Made by a program: the position numbers and the translations under genes
Shown here: piece after piece, positions 1 through 8,784 of the stretch
Numbering within the stretch: the stretch's first letter is position 1
Layout: the number at the start of each line of letters is the position of its first letter
The notes under the pieces: model-generated
The model's database searches: none
What the model saw: only the letters and a program-made list of their open reading frames with translations
Told to the model about the DNA's origin: nothing
Assembly (NCBI GenBank): GCA_027579435.1
Contig: JANBPK010001302.1
Span: forward strand, 1-30,195
Direction: 5' to 3'
DNA length: 30,195 nucleotides
Source of the DNA: Candolleomyces eurysporus
Taxonomy: Eukaryota > Basidiomycota > Agaricomycetes > Agaricales > Psathyrellaceae

Positions 1-132
1 GTCGAGCTCTTACGCTATCGCACCCTCGGAAACTAGTACGCGCTTACTCGGTGGGGGCCCAATTCGTCACCGAATACTCACATAAAGATATGTTCAGAGA
101 GAAGAGGAAACTTTAAGCTCATGTAGATATTA

Positions 133-476
133 GGCAGTTTGTGCGCAGCCACATGGAGCCACCCGTGGTAAAAAGGTGATGTGCGCGCCGGCCAGGTGGC
201 TCAAGCTCATGGCCCCGGAGAGTGGGCTCTGTGGCTTCCTGTGGCTTAGAAGAGGACTGTAAGGAAAGAACCAAAGATAATCAGGGAAAAAATCTTGGTA
301 TGTACCTCAAAAACTCTTGGTGCACATAGAGGACTGCTACTCTTCTGCCTCATAGTCTTTGAAGCAAGAATAAAGCTATGTTCAAAGCCACGGGCAAGCC
401 ATGAAGGAGCCACTGAGCCGGCGCGCACATCACCTTTTTACCACGGGTGGCTCCATGTGGCTGCGCACAAACTCCC
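133..476. mobile_element. MITE-like element with 57-bp perfect terminal inverted repeats
   Basis: Bases 136-192 and 417-473 are exact reverse complements over 57 bp (AGTTTGTGCGCAGCC at the outer end). The arms extend outward with one mismatch to GGCAGTTTG on the left and GGGAGTTTG on the right. Both ends abut a TA dinucleotide (131-132 and 477-478), which would fit a TA target-site duplication. The roughly 220 bp between the arms has no convincing coding frame. Long arms, small size and no transposase fit a non-autonomous miniature inverted-repeat element. The superfamily is not determined. Confidence 0.65.
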
Positions 477-760
477 TATTAAGGGACATCTATTAATATG
501 AAAACCACGCAACCTCTCTAGTAGGTGCTGTACTGGAACGTATTTGTAAGGAACGTATTTGTAAGGTATGGAGAAATCACTAGCAGCCGTCGGCCTTGTT
601 CATCAACCAACACATCTTGTCTCTCCACGCTGTCACTGGCTACTTTGGGATCCCGATGTACCGCTTCCTTCGCACCAACCCATGGAGCTCGCTGGCACTC
701 TAAGAGAGCTTCGTTAAAATCTCCATCTCCACTGAGCATTATTGGTTGGTCGGCACTCAC

Positions 761-1852
761 CTAGTACGCAGACCGTGGGCCGGCATTCCGCCACCTCCGA
801 AGCCTTCTAGCGGGGACCATCGCGCCAACTGTCGGATCCTGGTCCATACCTTGCGCACCCTGCGGGCTCATACCGCTCATCCGGATTCGCCTCCTGATCT
901 GCCCTCGGCGTCCCCCGCGCATTTGCCGCGCATCAAGCTCGGGAAGCCCATCCGAGGTCCTTGCTCCAAGCACGGGGACCTCGTCGAAAAGATCGAGCTC
1001 GCGCTCAGACAGTTCGGGAACATCGAGCTGGTTGAGCGTGGACATTCAGTTTCTTGGAGTACAGATAAACAGAGATGGAAGACGGCCAACGTACCTCTAG
1101 GCTTCTCTTCCTGGATCCTCCTGACAGGACTTTACCCATAAGAGCAGAAGTCAGGATCCCTGTAGCGGTCTGGGTCACAGGGTGGTTGAAAAATGCGCTG
1201 GCACCCTGCTTGAACCTGTCCCATTTGCTCTGAGCCACGCGTTTTTCGAGCTCGTCGATGTCAAAGTCGCGGTTATCAATGTCGGACAAGTCGAGCTGGA
1301 AATGCACAAACAGAGACCGTCAGCAAGCATGATAAAAGCGGCGTGGCTCCAGTGAGAACCCAGGTAGTCAGTAGACACGGACCTCGAGACTTCTTCTCCC
1401 TTGGCGGCGATTGGCGAAAGAATCCATGGCTCGATTCGCACCCCAGGTCGCGGCTGCTGAGATCGCGGTCGTACCCGCGGCTTGGACGATGGGAGAATTG
1501 AAGAACTTGCTGGCGCCCCTCTTGAGCGTATTCCACCACTCTGCTCGTGCTTCCAAATCGTCCAGGTCAAAGTGACGGTTATCTATCTCTGAGAGGTCCA
1601 GCTGGTATCAATAGAGTCAGCTGGTGCGGTGAAATGTGGTAGTGAGTGCGACTAACCTCTAGACCTCGTCTGAAGTTCTGAGTTGACGGTTCATCGAAGT
1701 TGACCTAGAATATTTGTGAAAGTGAGTTATTACTAGCACTTTTTCGCTTTCGAGAACGCAAATTTCAAAGCCAAACTGACCAGGGGTGCTGCAGATGCTT
1801 GAAGAGCAATGGAAAGGAAGACAAAACCAGCGGAGATAAAGTTGGTACGCAT
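761..1852 (-). CDS. Gene A: secreted Kex2-type multi-peptide precursor, two cores, extended basic tail
   Basis: Five exons on the minus strand: 1852-1781, 1704-1657, 1601-1383, 1295-1095, 1027-761. All introns (55-87 nt) are phase 0, giving 268 aa. Residues 1-24 form a signal peptide ending QASAAPL. Residues 25-40 end in the dibasic site FRRGLE. Residues 41-113 and 114-180 are two modules. Each begins with an acidic segment (LDLSEIDNRHFDLDDLEAR; LDLSDIDNRDFDIDELEKR), followed by a cationic stretch with an FNSPIVQ or FNHPVTQ hinge, and ends at RRSLE or KRSLE. The last exon starts LDVPELSERELD like the paralogs but runs into an Arg-rich tail of about 70 residues not seen in B or C. The start is fixed by the conserved MRTNFISAGF signal peptide and by the 5'-UTR intron ending two bases upstream. 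I infer dibasic processing and secretion of two cationic peptides. The function is unknown and the tail is the least certain part. Confidence 0.75.
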
Positions 1853-2094
1853 TTCTGCAGTTGTAATGGTCAGTCGGCAAGTGAGAATAGCTATACGGTG
1901 GCGACTTACTGACTGTATATGAATTAAAGATTGGTGGTAGTGGATTTGTTGACTATTGATTATTTGGGTTCAAATTCCTGCTTGTAGGGACCGGCCCTGT
2001 GAAAATTCCAATAGGAGAGGTTGAGGAGGAAATTGAATGAGAGAGAAGACCGGCTTCTTGCTGCCTATCCTCTCGCCTTCCTCTACCCTTTATA
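1853..2094 (-). promoter_or_regulatory. Gene A promoter and 5' leader
   Basis: On the minus strand, TATAAAGGG at 2094-2086 is followed about 30 nt later by the hairpin AGAAGCCGGTCTTCT (2058-2044; 5-bp stem, 5-nt loop). A pyrimidine-rich leader and the motif AGGGCCGGTCCCTA (1998-1985) come next. A predicted 5'-UTR intron (1909-1855, GTAAGT...CTGCAG) ends two bases before the ATG. The same elements recur in the same order upstream of the plus-strand paralogs. Confidence 0.6.
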
Positions 2095-2099
2095 CTGCT

Positions 2100-3340
2100 C
2101 AATACGAGTCCAACAAGCCCTCTGTAGATGCTTGTAGGTCCAGCCCTCCTCCGAGATTGATGATCAGACTTTTGAGGGCGGCTAGCCGGTGCATTCAATC
2201 AGCCTCGTGTGTCCATCATGCGTTTGTATTCAACCTCAGACAGTCTCTCTCCCCTGTCCCTGAGCATGCCTATTGCGAAAACAAGTGACATGTGTACGCA
2301 ACTTCGTCGTGATCCGATGTTGGCAACAGCCGTTGGTAGACAACGTCAGTGCTGTAGGTTCAATGAAACGTAGATATATCACGATGATCGCGGAAAATGT
2401 TAAAACGGTCACTGCCGCTCAATGAATGAGCTCGATAGAGATTTTCTGCTACTTTGCAGACCTTTGGGTCAAGGATCGTCATTCTTTGACTGGTTGCTTT
2501 GTCACGGTTCTGCGCTTGATAGTCAGATGGACCACAAAAAGTTTAAAGATCTCGTTCTTCGTCCCCTACAGAACCCGATTGCCTTAGGGATAGAATGGAG
2601 ATATAATCCTACAGATACAGCTAATTCAGTGTAGGTGCAGCAGACAGCCTTGCGCTTCCCTTTTGATATTTGCTTACAGCAACAGCAATCCAGCATCAAT
2701 AGACCAGAGCGCTCCGCGCCGCCCTTTTGATACCTGTTCAGCTGTGGAGCATACACACAGACATGACACCCAAACCTGGCGAGGGCAACCGCCATCTCAA
2801 GGGAACGGAGGGTGTCGACAGTTGCTTGAAGAGGAGGAGGCATAGTTAGTATTCTCACAGTCACATCTACTTCTACTACTTGACGCGATGGCTAGGATGA
2901 CTCAATTTTTCAGCACAAGTACAGCCATTGGGTTTGTTTGTTTGGTTTACACAAGTAAACAATTATCAAAAGCGGGGCCACTCGCCTTGTGTGGGATCTG
3001 ATCGCGTGAATGCTTCCGGCCAGGCTCCGAAGAGGGAGAGTAAAAGTGAGAGTAGGTTCGCTTCGGACCAGAAAGACCGAGAAATTTGGCCACGTGTGAC
3101 GTCACGTCACTCCGATTTACCACAGTACNAAAAAATCGCCGGGTTGAAAGAGCTCCTTCCACCGTTCGTTCTTCCTTTCCCCAACCATCCCCAACTATAT
3201 CTTATGAAAATGCTCTTTGTATTTCCTCTACCTTTTGATGTTCTCCCTAGTGGTCTAGAAAGCGATGGCCCAAAGGCATCTGACGGCGATGAAATCAGAT
3301 GAAGCCATATGATCTTGAAGCCAACCGATCTTACCTCATG
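2100..3340. other. Stretch without a recognised gene
   Basis: No reading frame here is convincing. About 2640-3003 holds scattered, partly inverted copies of a sequence like CTTTTGATATTTG (2652-2672; 2725-2745; inverted near 2957-2978) and an ATAGACCAGA-like string near 2698. These resemble the arms of the element at 7556-7816, so this may be a decayed relative. One undetermined base lies at 3129. Confidence 0.3.
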
Positions 3341-3348
3341 TTGCCAAG

Positions 3349-3591
3349 TTACCAGGTTTTGTAGCGGCGTCTCCTCTCCGAATATTTTCCTCGTCGTACG
3401 GAGCAAGTCGATACTGAAGGAGCATGGAGCTTGAGGCGAGCTTGGAGCACTTGAGGAGAGGGTCGGGCGCTTGGGGGAGTCGGAGTGGCCTCAGGCTCGG
3501 TGTGATCCGGGCATGATCCGCTGATGTGATAAAACTCCGACGGTGGTGGCTTCTTATTCGTTTCGATTTCATCATCGTCTTCCATCACCAC
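3349..3591 (-). CDS. Possible short divergent ORF, unrecognised
   Basis: An 80-residue frame begins MVMEDDDEIETNKKPPPSE and is rich in Pro, Ser and Glu in its first half and in Arg at its end. It lies divergently from gene M, whose coding region starts about 100 bp away. A second frame on the same strand (3336-3575) also looks protein-like near its end (YDEENIRRGDAATKPGNL). A splice-donor-like GAG|GTAAGA occurs near 3343, so this could be the first exon of a spliced or broken gene. I recognise no domain, and it may be spurious. Confidence 0.2.
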   Translation of the reverse strand: MVMEDDDEIETNKKPPPSEFYHISGSCPDHTEPEATPTPPSARPSPQVLQARLKLHAPSVSTCSVRRGKYSERRRRYKTW

Positions 3592-3685
3592 CCCACTTTA
3601 CTCCCGTTTCACTAACCTCCACCAGTCCTTTCTCTAACCCTACCTTACTAACTCCTATACTNTCCTTACCCTCCCTCTAACNACA

Positions 3686-4639
3686 GCATNCCTCGCACTT
3701 GGCTCGCTCTTCGCCCTCTCGGCGTCTGCTGGCTCCACAGGCCCGAACCAGTGCATCTCGTTCGACGCCTCCTGGAACCTCCTCGCCTTCAACTTTGATG
3801 GCAAGGACTACAATGCTGGCACCTAAGACGCTTTCTCGTCTGCCTCCTCCGCCTCAGCAACGGACATCACGACCACCGGCCGACCCCCCTTCGACGTCCC
3901 CACCTCCTCCCCTCTCTGCTTCCTCTCAAAATTCACCAACTCCATCTACGTGCTAAATGCTGACAAGTCCGACACCTCTTCGATCTACATCTATGACGCC
4001 ACAGCCAAGTCGTGGAGCAAGCAGAAGACCGGAGGCGCTGCGTCGAAGTCGTTCGACCCCTCGACATTTGGAGGCATGCCAGACCACGATACCAATGTGT
4101 TTTACGTTTTGAGTGGCGGAGAGATCCTCAGCTTGGATATGGCGTTGATGAAGGCGGCTGTCCCAGGCGAGCTGACGTGGAACGACGTTCAGAAGCCTGC
4201 ACTTGGTATCGAGGGTAGTGGTGCTTCTTATGAGCCCGTGCTGGCCTTGGCTCAGAACCACATTCATTTCTTGGGTGTTCCCTGGATGCCAGCTGGCAAA
4301 GCCAAAGTTTTCGTTATCCACTGTGAGCATCTGGCTATATTTATTTTGGGCCTTGACTAACGATGTAGTTTTAGATTCGTTCCTCCAGCCCGAGGCGCAA
4401 CCATACGGGTCCTTCCCAACGGCACATGGCAAGGTCGCATCGTTCTTTAAGGACACTGGCGTCCAAATGCAGTTTGCGTACATTCAAGACGATGCAAGCT
4501 CCACTTACGTCGTCGACGTCATCGCCAATACCATGCGCACCCTCCTTCCGCGCAGTACGCTGCCTCTCCTGATTCCCTAGTCCAGTTGGCATTGGAAGGC
4601 GGAAAATTCTCGTTCATCTCGTATCGCGTACCCTACTAG
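3686..4639 (+). pseudogene. Gene M: secreted beta-propeller-like (kelch-like) protein, interrupted
   Basis: The frame starting near 3686 encodes a hydrophobic leader (LALGSLFALSASAGSTG), then NQCISFDASWNLLAFNFDGK. It continues through YVLNADKSDTSS, IYIYDATAKSWSKQKT, FYVLSGGEILSLDM and NHIHFLGVPWM. An intron runs from 4323 (GTGAGC, after a phase-1 T) to an AG near 4370-4376, with a CTAAC branch-like site. The second exon reads through HGKVASFFKDTGVQMQF and TYVVDVIANT. Two defects are visible. A TAA at 3824-3826 breaks an otherwise continuous frame. A one-base deletion near 4545 moves the protein-like C-terminus (SPDSLVQLALEGGKFSF, stop 4637-4639) into another frame. The start codon is hidden by undetermined bases at 3682 and 3690. 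Repeated short beta-strand-like units with YVL, YIYD and FYVLSGG suggest a kelch-type propeller, but this is a visual judgement. It is either a real pseudogene or a gene with sequencing errors. Confidence 0.6.
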
Positions 4640-5589
4640 AATGATTAATTCAGCCTTCGCTTTGGTCGAAGGTGGTCTTTGTTCTCTTCTATTCACACGC
4701 TGACCTCTTCCTCCCGTCATGTCGCAGACTGAATACGGCCGTTCGTATCGCCTCAAGATATTATGCCCAGACATGACAGCTATCGCCGCGACCCTGCACA
4801 ACGACGGCGCTTGTTGTTCAGGGAACGTGGCAGAGGATGCCGTACTTATCTTTATGGGCGCTTGCCGGTTCTATATTGAGTGGCCCACGCGAGTGATACT
4901 CATCGTGTTTTTATCTTCAGAACACAGGGCTGTTCTATCTGGCAATCGACGTCCGCTAGCGCTGCTCATCCTCATCTTTCTTCTTGCTCCCATTCATCAG
5001 AGTGTGATCTTCAATGCGATGCGGCATAGCCAAATACCCTTATCCATCTTCTCCTGTGAGTACGTTCATGCGTCGTTGGAGCTCGTTCAATACATTCAAG
5101 AGAGCATCGACCGTTCGACGATGCGGGAAGATCATAAGCTAATCCGCGGCGGGAACGGGAGATATCTTCTTCCTCACGAAGATCGTGTCTATCTTTTAGC
5201 TCTGGTTCTGGCCATCTGGAATAGTTTTGGCTATCTAACGTTCGATTGAGAAGACGACAGGATGGGGCGCTAATTGATCCAGAACGGGTAATATCTTGTT
5301 CTGGTGGCAGTATCCATCAGAGTGTTGATGCTTATCTTAGTCTCCATGGGGTACCCTTGAACAGCAATAGTCGTTCATGGAAGTGCATTGATCGCTTCTG
5401 GTGACTCTGGTTCTGGAGAATCATTGGATACTCAAACAAATCTTCGATAGATAGGGGATTTGTTGATCTGCACGGGAACATGTAACATCTTCATATCTGT
5501 ACATCCCGAGAAGCGGTTCCCTTGAACATCAATGGTGATCATATCTATCTTTTCCTGTGACGAGCGGCTGTGGAAGTCCCCTCGGGCAG
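4640..5589. other. Upstream spacer of gene B, no supported gene
   Basis: A 176-codon open frame (4719-5249, plus) reads MSQTEYGRSYRLK and contains a hydrophobic run (LLILIFLLAPIHQSVIF). I recognise no family. The homologous region of copy 2 (about 7820-8200) does not keep the frame open, which argues against a conserved gene. A hairpin (CCTTCG / CGAAGG, 4654-4672) is preserved exactly in copy 2 at 7472-7490; it lies where a 3' processing signal of gene M could be. Confidence 0.4.
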
Positions 5590-5853
5590 TATAAAAGCGG
5601 AATCCAGGAGACGCTGAGGCGGGAAGGCAAGAAGCTGGTCTTCTCTTTCGTCTCTCTTCCTCGCCTCTCAAAATTTCCTCTCCTTCCAAACCCTCAATAG
5701 GGCTGGTCCCTACGAGCAGGAGCCGCGATATAACTGATCAATAGGCTTCTAACAGTCTACTAGCCTCGTTTCTGTTAAGTATGTTACCACTGTTTGTCTC
5801 GGTAAGGAAGGGCGAGGGACTGACACTCCCTCCTTGAATTCGCGACCGTAGAA
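5590..5853 (+). promoter_or_regulatory. Gene B promoter and 5' leader
   Basis: TATAAAAG at 5590-5597 is followed about 35 nt later by the hairpin AGAAGCTGGTCTTCT (5630-5644). A pyrimidine-rich tract and the motif TAGGGCTGGTCCCTACGAGC (from 5698) follow. A likely 5'-UTR intron (5779-5851, GTATGT...GTAG) ends two bases before the ATG at 5854. The order and spacing match genes A, C and G. Confidence 0.6.
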
Positions 5854-6728
5854 ATGCGCAGCAATTCCATCTCTGTTGGCTTTGTCTTCCTTTCCATCGC
5901 TCTTCAAGCATCTGCAGCACCGGTGGTCAGTCGATCTTCGACAAAATCTCTCCTCTCGAAAGTAAGGTGCTAATTGGGCTGAGTCCTTGGATACTTTAGC
6001 CTTGTAACGAGCCTCGGGCTCGACGAAACTTTAAAAGAAGGCTCGACGTGAGTCTTTCTCTCAATGACTGCCTTCTGCCTAGCTTACTTCATCAATATCA
6101 GCTGGATCTATCAGACATTGACAACCGCCACTTCGGTCTGGACGAGCTAGAAGCACGAGGGAAAATTTGGAATAAAATCAAAAGAGGCGCCAAAAAGGTT
6201 TTCAGCTCCCCCATTGTCCAGAGCATCGGCTCCGCGGCTCTAGGGGCCGTCACGAGCGCGGGCGTGAGTAGGCTCTTTGGATCAATAAAAAGAAGGTGTT
6301 TGGAGGTATGTATTCGACGATGATAATGACAATCCTAAAGGCGTTTCGTTGTGCTAATTGTGCACGTTTCCTAATAGCTCGACCTATCCGAGCTAGACAG
6401 TCGCGACTTCGATCTGGACGAGCTCGAAAGGCGCGTCGCTTGGAGCGGGTGGCAAAAGATTAAGGACGGCGCCAAGGCGGTTCTCAACTCCCCCATAACC
6501 CAGACCGTTGCGGGGCTCGGTACTACTTTCCTGGTGAATAAAATGTTGAGTCCGGGGCGCCAAAAGAGAAGCTTGGAGGTAGGTTTTACGCCTTGCCCAT
6601 TCCTCCGAGATTCTGGAGTCTGACTGATTGCCCGAAATAATTAGTTTGACGCTCCGGAGCTGAGCGAACGCGAGCTCGACTTTGTGGACTGGTTGCTTGC
6701 AGAAAGGAGCTTGGATAAATTAGACTAA
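5854..6728 (+). CDS. Gene B: secreted Kex2-type two-core peptide precursor (intact reference copy)
   Basis: Exons 5854-5925, 6000-6047, 6102-6305, 6378-6578, 6645-6728; every intron is phase 0; 202 aa. Residues 1-24 are a signal peptide (MRSNSISVGFVFLSIALQAS). Residues 25-40 are a basic linker ending NFKRRLD. Module 1 (41-108): acidic LDLSDIDNRHFGLDELEAR, then a lysine-rich amphipathic stretch starting GKIWNKIKRGAKKVF with hinge SSPIVQ, ending SIKRRCLE. Module 2 (109-175): LDLSELDSRDFDLDELERR, then WQKIKDGAKAVLNSPITQ, ending QKRSLE. Residues 176-202 form a short acidic tail (PELSERELDFVDWLLAERS). Cleavage after AR, RR or KR would release two cationic peptides of about 45 residues. The layout is seen in the sequence. 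Kex2 processing at KR/RR is established for fungal secretory precursors. Membrane activity, signalling or another role is inference. Confidence 0.85.
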
Positions 6729-7440
6729 TTGAAATCATATTTTAGAATTAGTGCTGGCAGAAAGGAATTTGAGATTGAGTAGTTCGAGGAATACACACGA
6801 ATTTGGCCTTCAGATTTTGCAATATTCTGAGCTTTCGAGGCTGCGTTCCTCAATTTCAGTTTGGCGTCTGCCACATTACGAAGCCGGGGGCCAGTACGTA
6901 CCTTCAGCAGCATACACACCTGAGCAACCTCAAAGCAACGCGCAAACTTGATGCGGGACCGTCGGATCGTCTTTGTCTTTTGACCCAATCTTCGACCATC
7001 ACCTGGGCCTACGAGGTACGAATGAGGGTGCGAGGTGCCCGACTACTCATTTGCGGATACAACCAAGTTTCACCATGCTAAAAGACACACAGGTATCATC
7101 GTCAGATTTATGCTTCGCTGAATTTCTCTCGCCGAATGATTGACTCTTGGAATCAGCGATGCGATCGAATCGCTTATATGCATTGCTGAAAGAATAGAGC
7201 AGAAGTACTACTCCCGACACGCCGTGCGTCTGAACCTTCTTTACTTTTGGGATTGGGCTGTGTCTGTACCCGTTTCGATTCGTTCTTAGGACACTAGCAG
7301 GTACCTTTGCCTCAGTCTCTCCGCTGCCGACGACTAGCAACATCATTTATCATTCATTCTGCGCTGTATAGTATACCATACGAACACTTAGCATATCCAG
7401 TCATCATTACGATAACGGCTGACCCGGACTATCACATATG
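6729..7440. other. Spacer after gene B, no gene seen
   Basis: Part of the B/C duplicated unit. Just after the stop, a short segment (about 6749-6781, GCTGGCAGAAAGGA) is a diverged repeat of the last coding bases (about 6697-6715). The same arrangement follows gene C at about 9728, so it predates the duplication. Nothing else is supported. Confidence 0.5.
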
Positions 7441-7555
7441 ATTGCGCACTCTGCTGTAATGATAAACTCTGCCTTCGCTTTGGTCGAAGGTGGTCTTTGT
7501 TCTCTTCTCTTCGCATTCGGGCCCCGTCATACTGCAGATTTTATATGGCCGTTTA

Positions 7556-7816
7556 CAGCTGTCGAGGAAACGATAGACCAGATTTCATTTTCCCCTGCTT
7601 TTGATATTTGTTTGGTGGCGTACCCAACCAAATACTCAAACGGGGCTGAATGTCAGCGTCGAGACCTTCCAAATGACTGAGGATGAGCGAAGTGGCGGTT
7701 GGAATTAGGAGGGCACAACCAGTTTGGGATGACCCGTTGTTTGTGATGCTCCAAAAGTAAACAAATATCAAAAGCAAAATGGAGCGGAATCTGGTCTATC
7801 GTTTCCTCGACAGCTG
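7556..7816. mobile_element. MITE-like element inserted at a TA site
   Basis: The left end (CAGCTGTCGAGG..., 7556-7584) and right end (to 7816) are perfect inverted repeats for about 29 bp, continuing imperfectly for about 35 bp through a CTTTTGATATTTGTTT motif. TA flanks both sides (7554-7555 and 7817-7818). Removing the element and one TA gives GTTTAAATCACTTCAAG, which aligns without gaps to GTTCGTATCGCCTCAAG in duplication copy 1 near 4740. That is good evidence for insertion with TA duplication, as in Tc1/mariner-type elements. No transposase is present. Confidence 0.75.
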
Positions 7817-7818
7817 TA

Positions 7819-8531
7819 AATCACTTCAAGGTATCATGCTTCAACATGAAGGCCACGCCACCTTCATGATAGTTATCACCGCAACCCTGCACAACAGTAA
7901 CGCTTATTACTCAAGGGACGTGGCCGAAGATATCGTACTTCTATGAATGGGCGCCTGCCTATTCTCTATTTAGTAGCCCACCACGTGAATGATACTAATC
8001 GCGTTTTCGTCTTCAGCGTACAGGGCTGTTTTACCTAGGAGTTGAATGGTTCTGTAGAGCCCCATTCAATACATTTGCAACAGCATTGGCTGTTCGATGC
8101 GCGAAAGTCGCGTCAACCCGCGGTAGGAGGGGGGGAGACATCCTCTGTCGCAAGTTTGGTTCCGGGCATCCGGAATAGTAGCATTAACTCTAACATTTAA
8201 ACCAAGAAGACAAGAGGATCGGCGCTAATCGACTCAAAACAGGTAATATCTTATTCTACTGGCAGTATCATCAAAACATTGATTCTAATCTAGCCCCGGG
8301 CCCCATGGGTACACTTGCGCAGCAAGAGCTATACAGATGATTGGCTTTGATATTCTGTTTGAGTCTGGCTCTGGAAAGGCACTGGCTACTCAGTCTTCAA
8401 TAACGTAGGGCCACTTGTGACTGCGCGGGAATATGTGACATCTTCTCGTCCGTACAACCCGAGAGGCGACTCGATTGAGGTGATCATATCCATTTTTTCC
8501 CGTGACGAGCGCTTGTGCAACTCCCCTGCAG
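7819..8531. other. Upstream spacer of gene C, no gene seen
   Basis: Homologous to 4755-5589 in duplication copy 1. Frames are broken here, and I see no gene. Confidence 0.4.
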
Positions 8532-8784
8532 TATAAAAGGTAGGATCGTGGTGAAGCTGAGGTTAGAAAGCAAGAAGCCGGTCTTCTCTCTCGTCTCTCC
8601 TACTCACCTCTCACAACTTCCTCCCCTTTCAAACTCTTAATAGGGCTGGTCCCTACGAGCAGGAATTTCATTGAAATAATCTTCTAAAGCATTACCGTTC
8701 TCCTTTCTACTCAGTATGTCACTACCGTTTGTCTTGACAAGGGCGAGCGACTGATCCTTGCTTCTTGAATCCACGACCGAAGAT
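8532..8784 (+). promoter_or_regulatory. Gene C promoter and 5' leader
   Basis: TATAAAAG at 8532-8539, hairpin AGAAGCCGGTCTTCT at 8573-8587, pyrimidine-rich leader, motif TAGGGCTGGTCCCTACGAGC from 8641, and a likely 5'-UTR intron 8714-8782 (GTATGT...GAAG) ending two bases before the ATG. Same layout as gene B. Confidence 0.6.

Larger units (their letters stand above)
4640..7210. repeat. Tandem duplication, copy 1 (contains gene B)
   Basis: The segment starting just after gene M (CAGCCTTCGCTTTGGTCGAAGG, 4651-4672) recurs from about 7458 onward. The match runs through the upstream spacer, promoter, gene B/C and about 450 bp of 3' flank (ATCTTCGACCATCACC at about 6990 and 9940). The copies are clearly diverged, with many substitutions and small indels, so the duplication is not recent. 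Confidence 0.75.

Noticed and set aside
1962..1975. GGTTCAAATTCC as a tRNA B box
   Set aside because: It lies in the gene A leader, with no A box or cloverleaf at a suitable distance.
3953..4483. Minus-strand open frame of 176 codons antisense to gene M
   Set aside because: It overlaps the protein-like plus-strand frame, has no motif, and looks like a shadow of the codon bias of gene M.
4719..5249. Conserved hypothetical gene upstream of gene B
   Set aside because: The homologous segment in duplication copy 2 does not keep the frame open, and no family was recognised.
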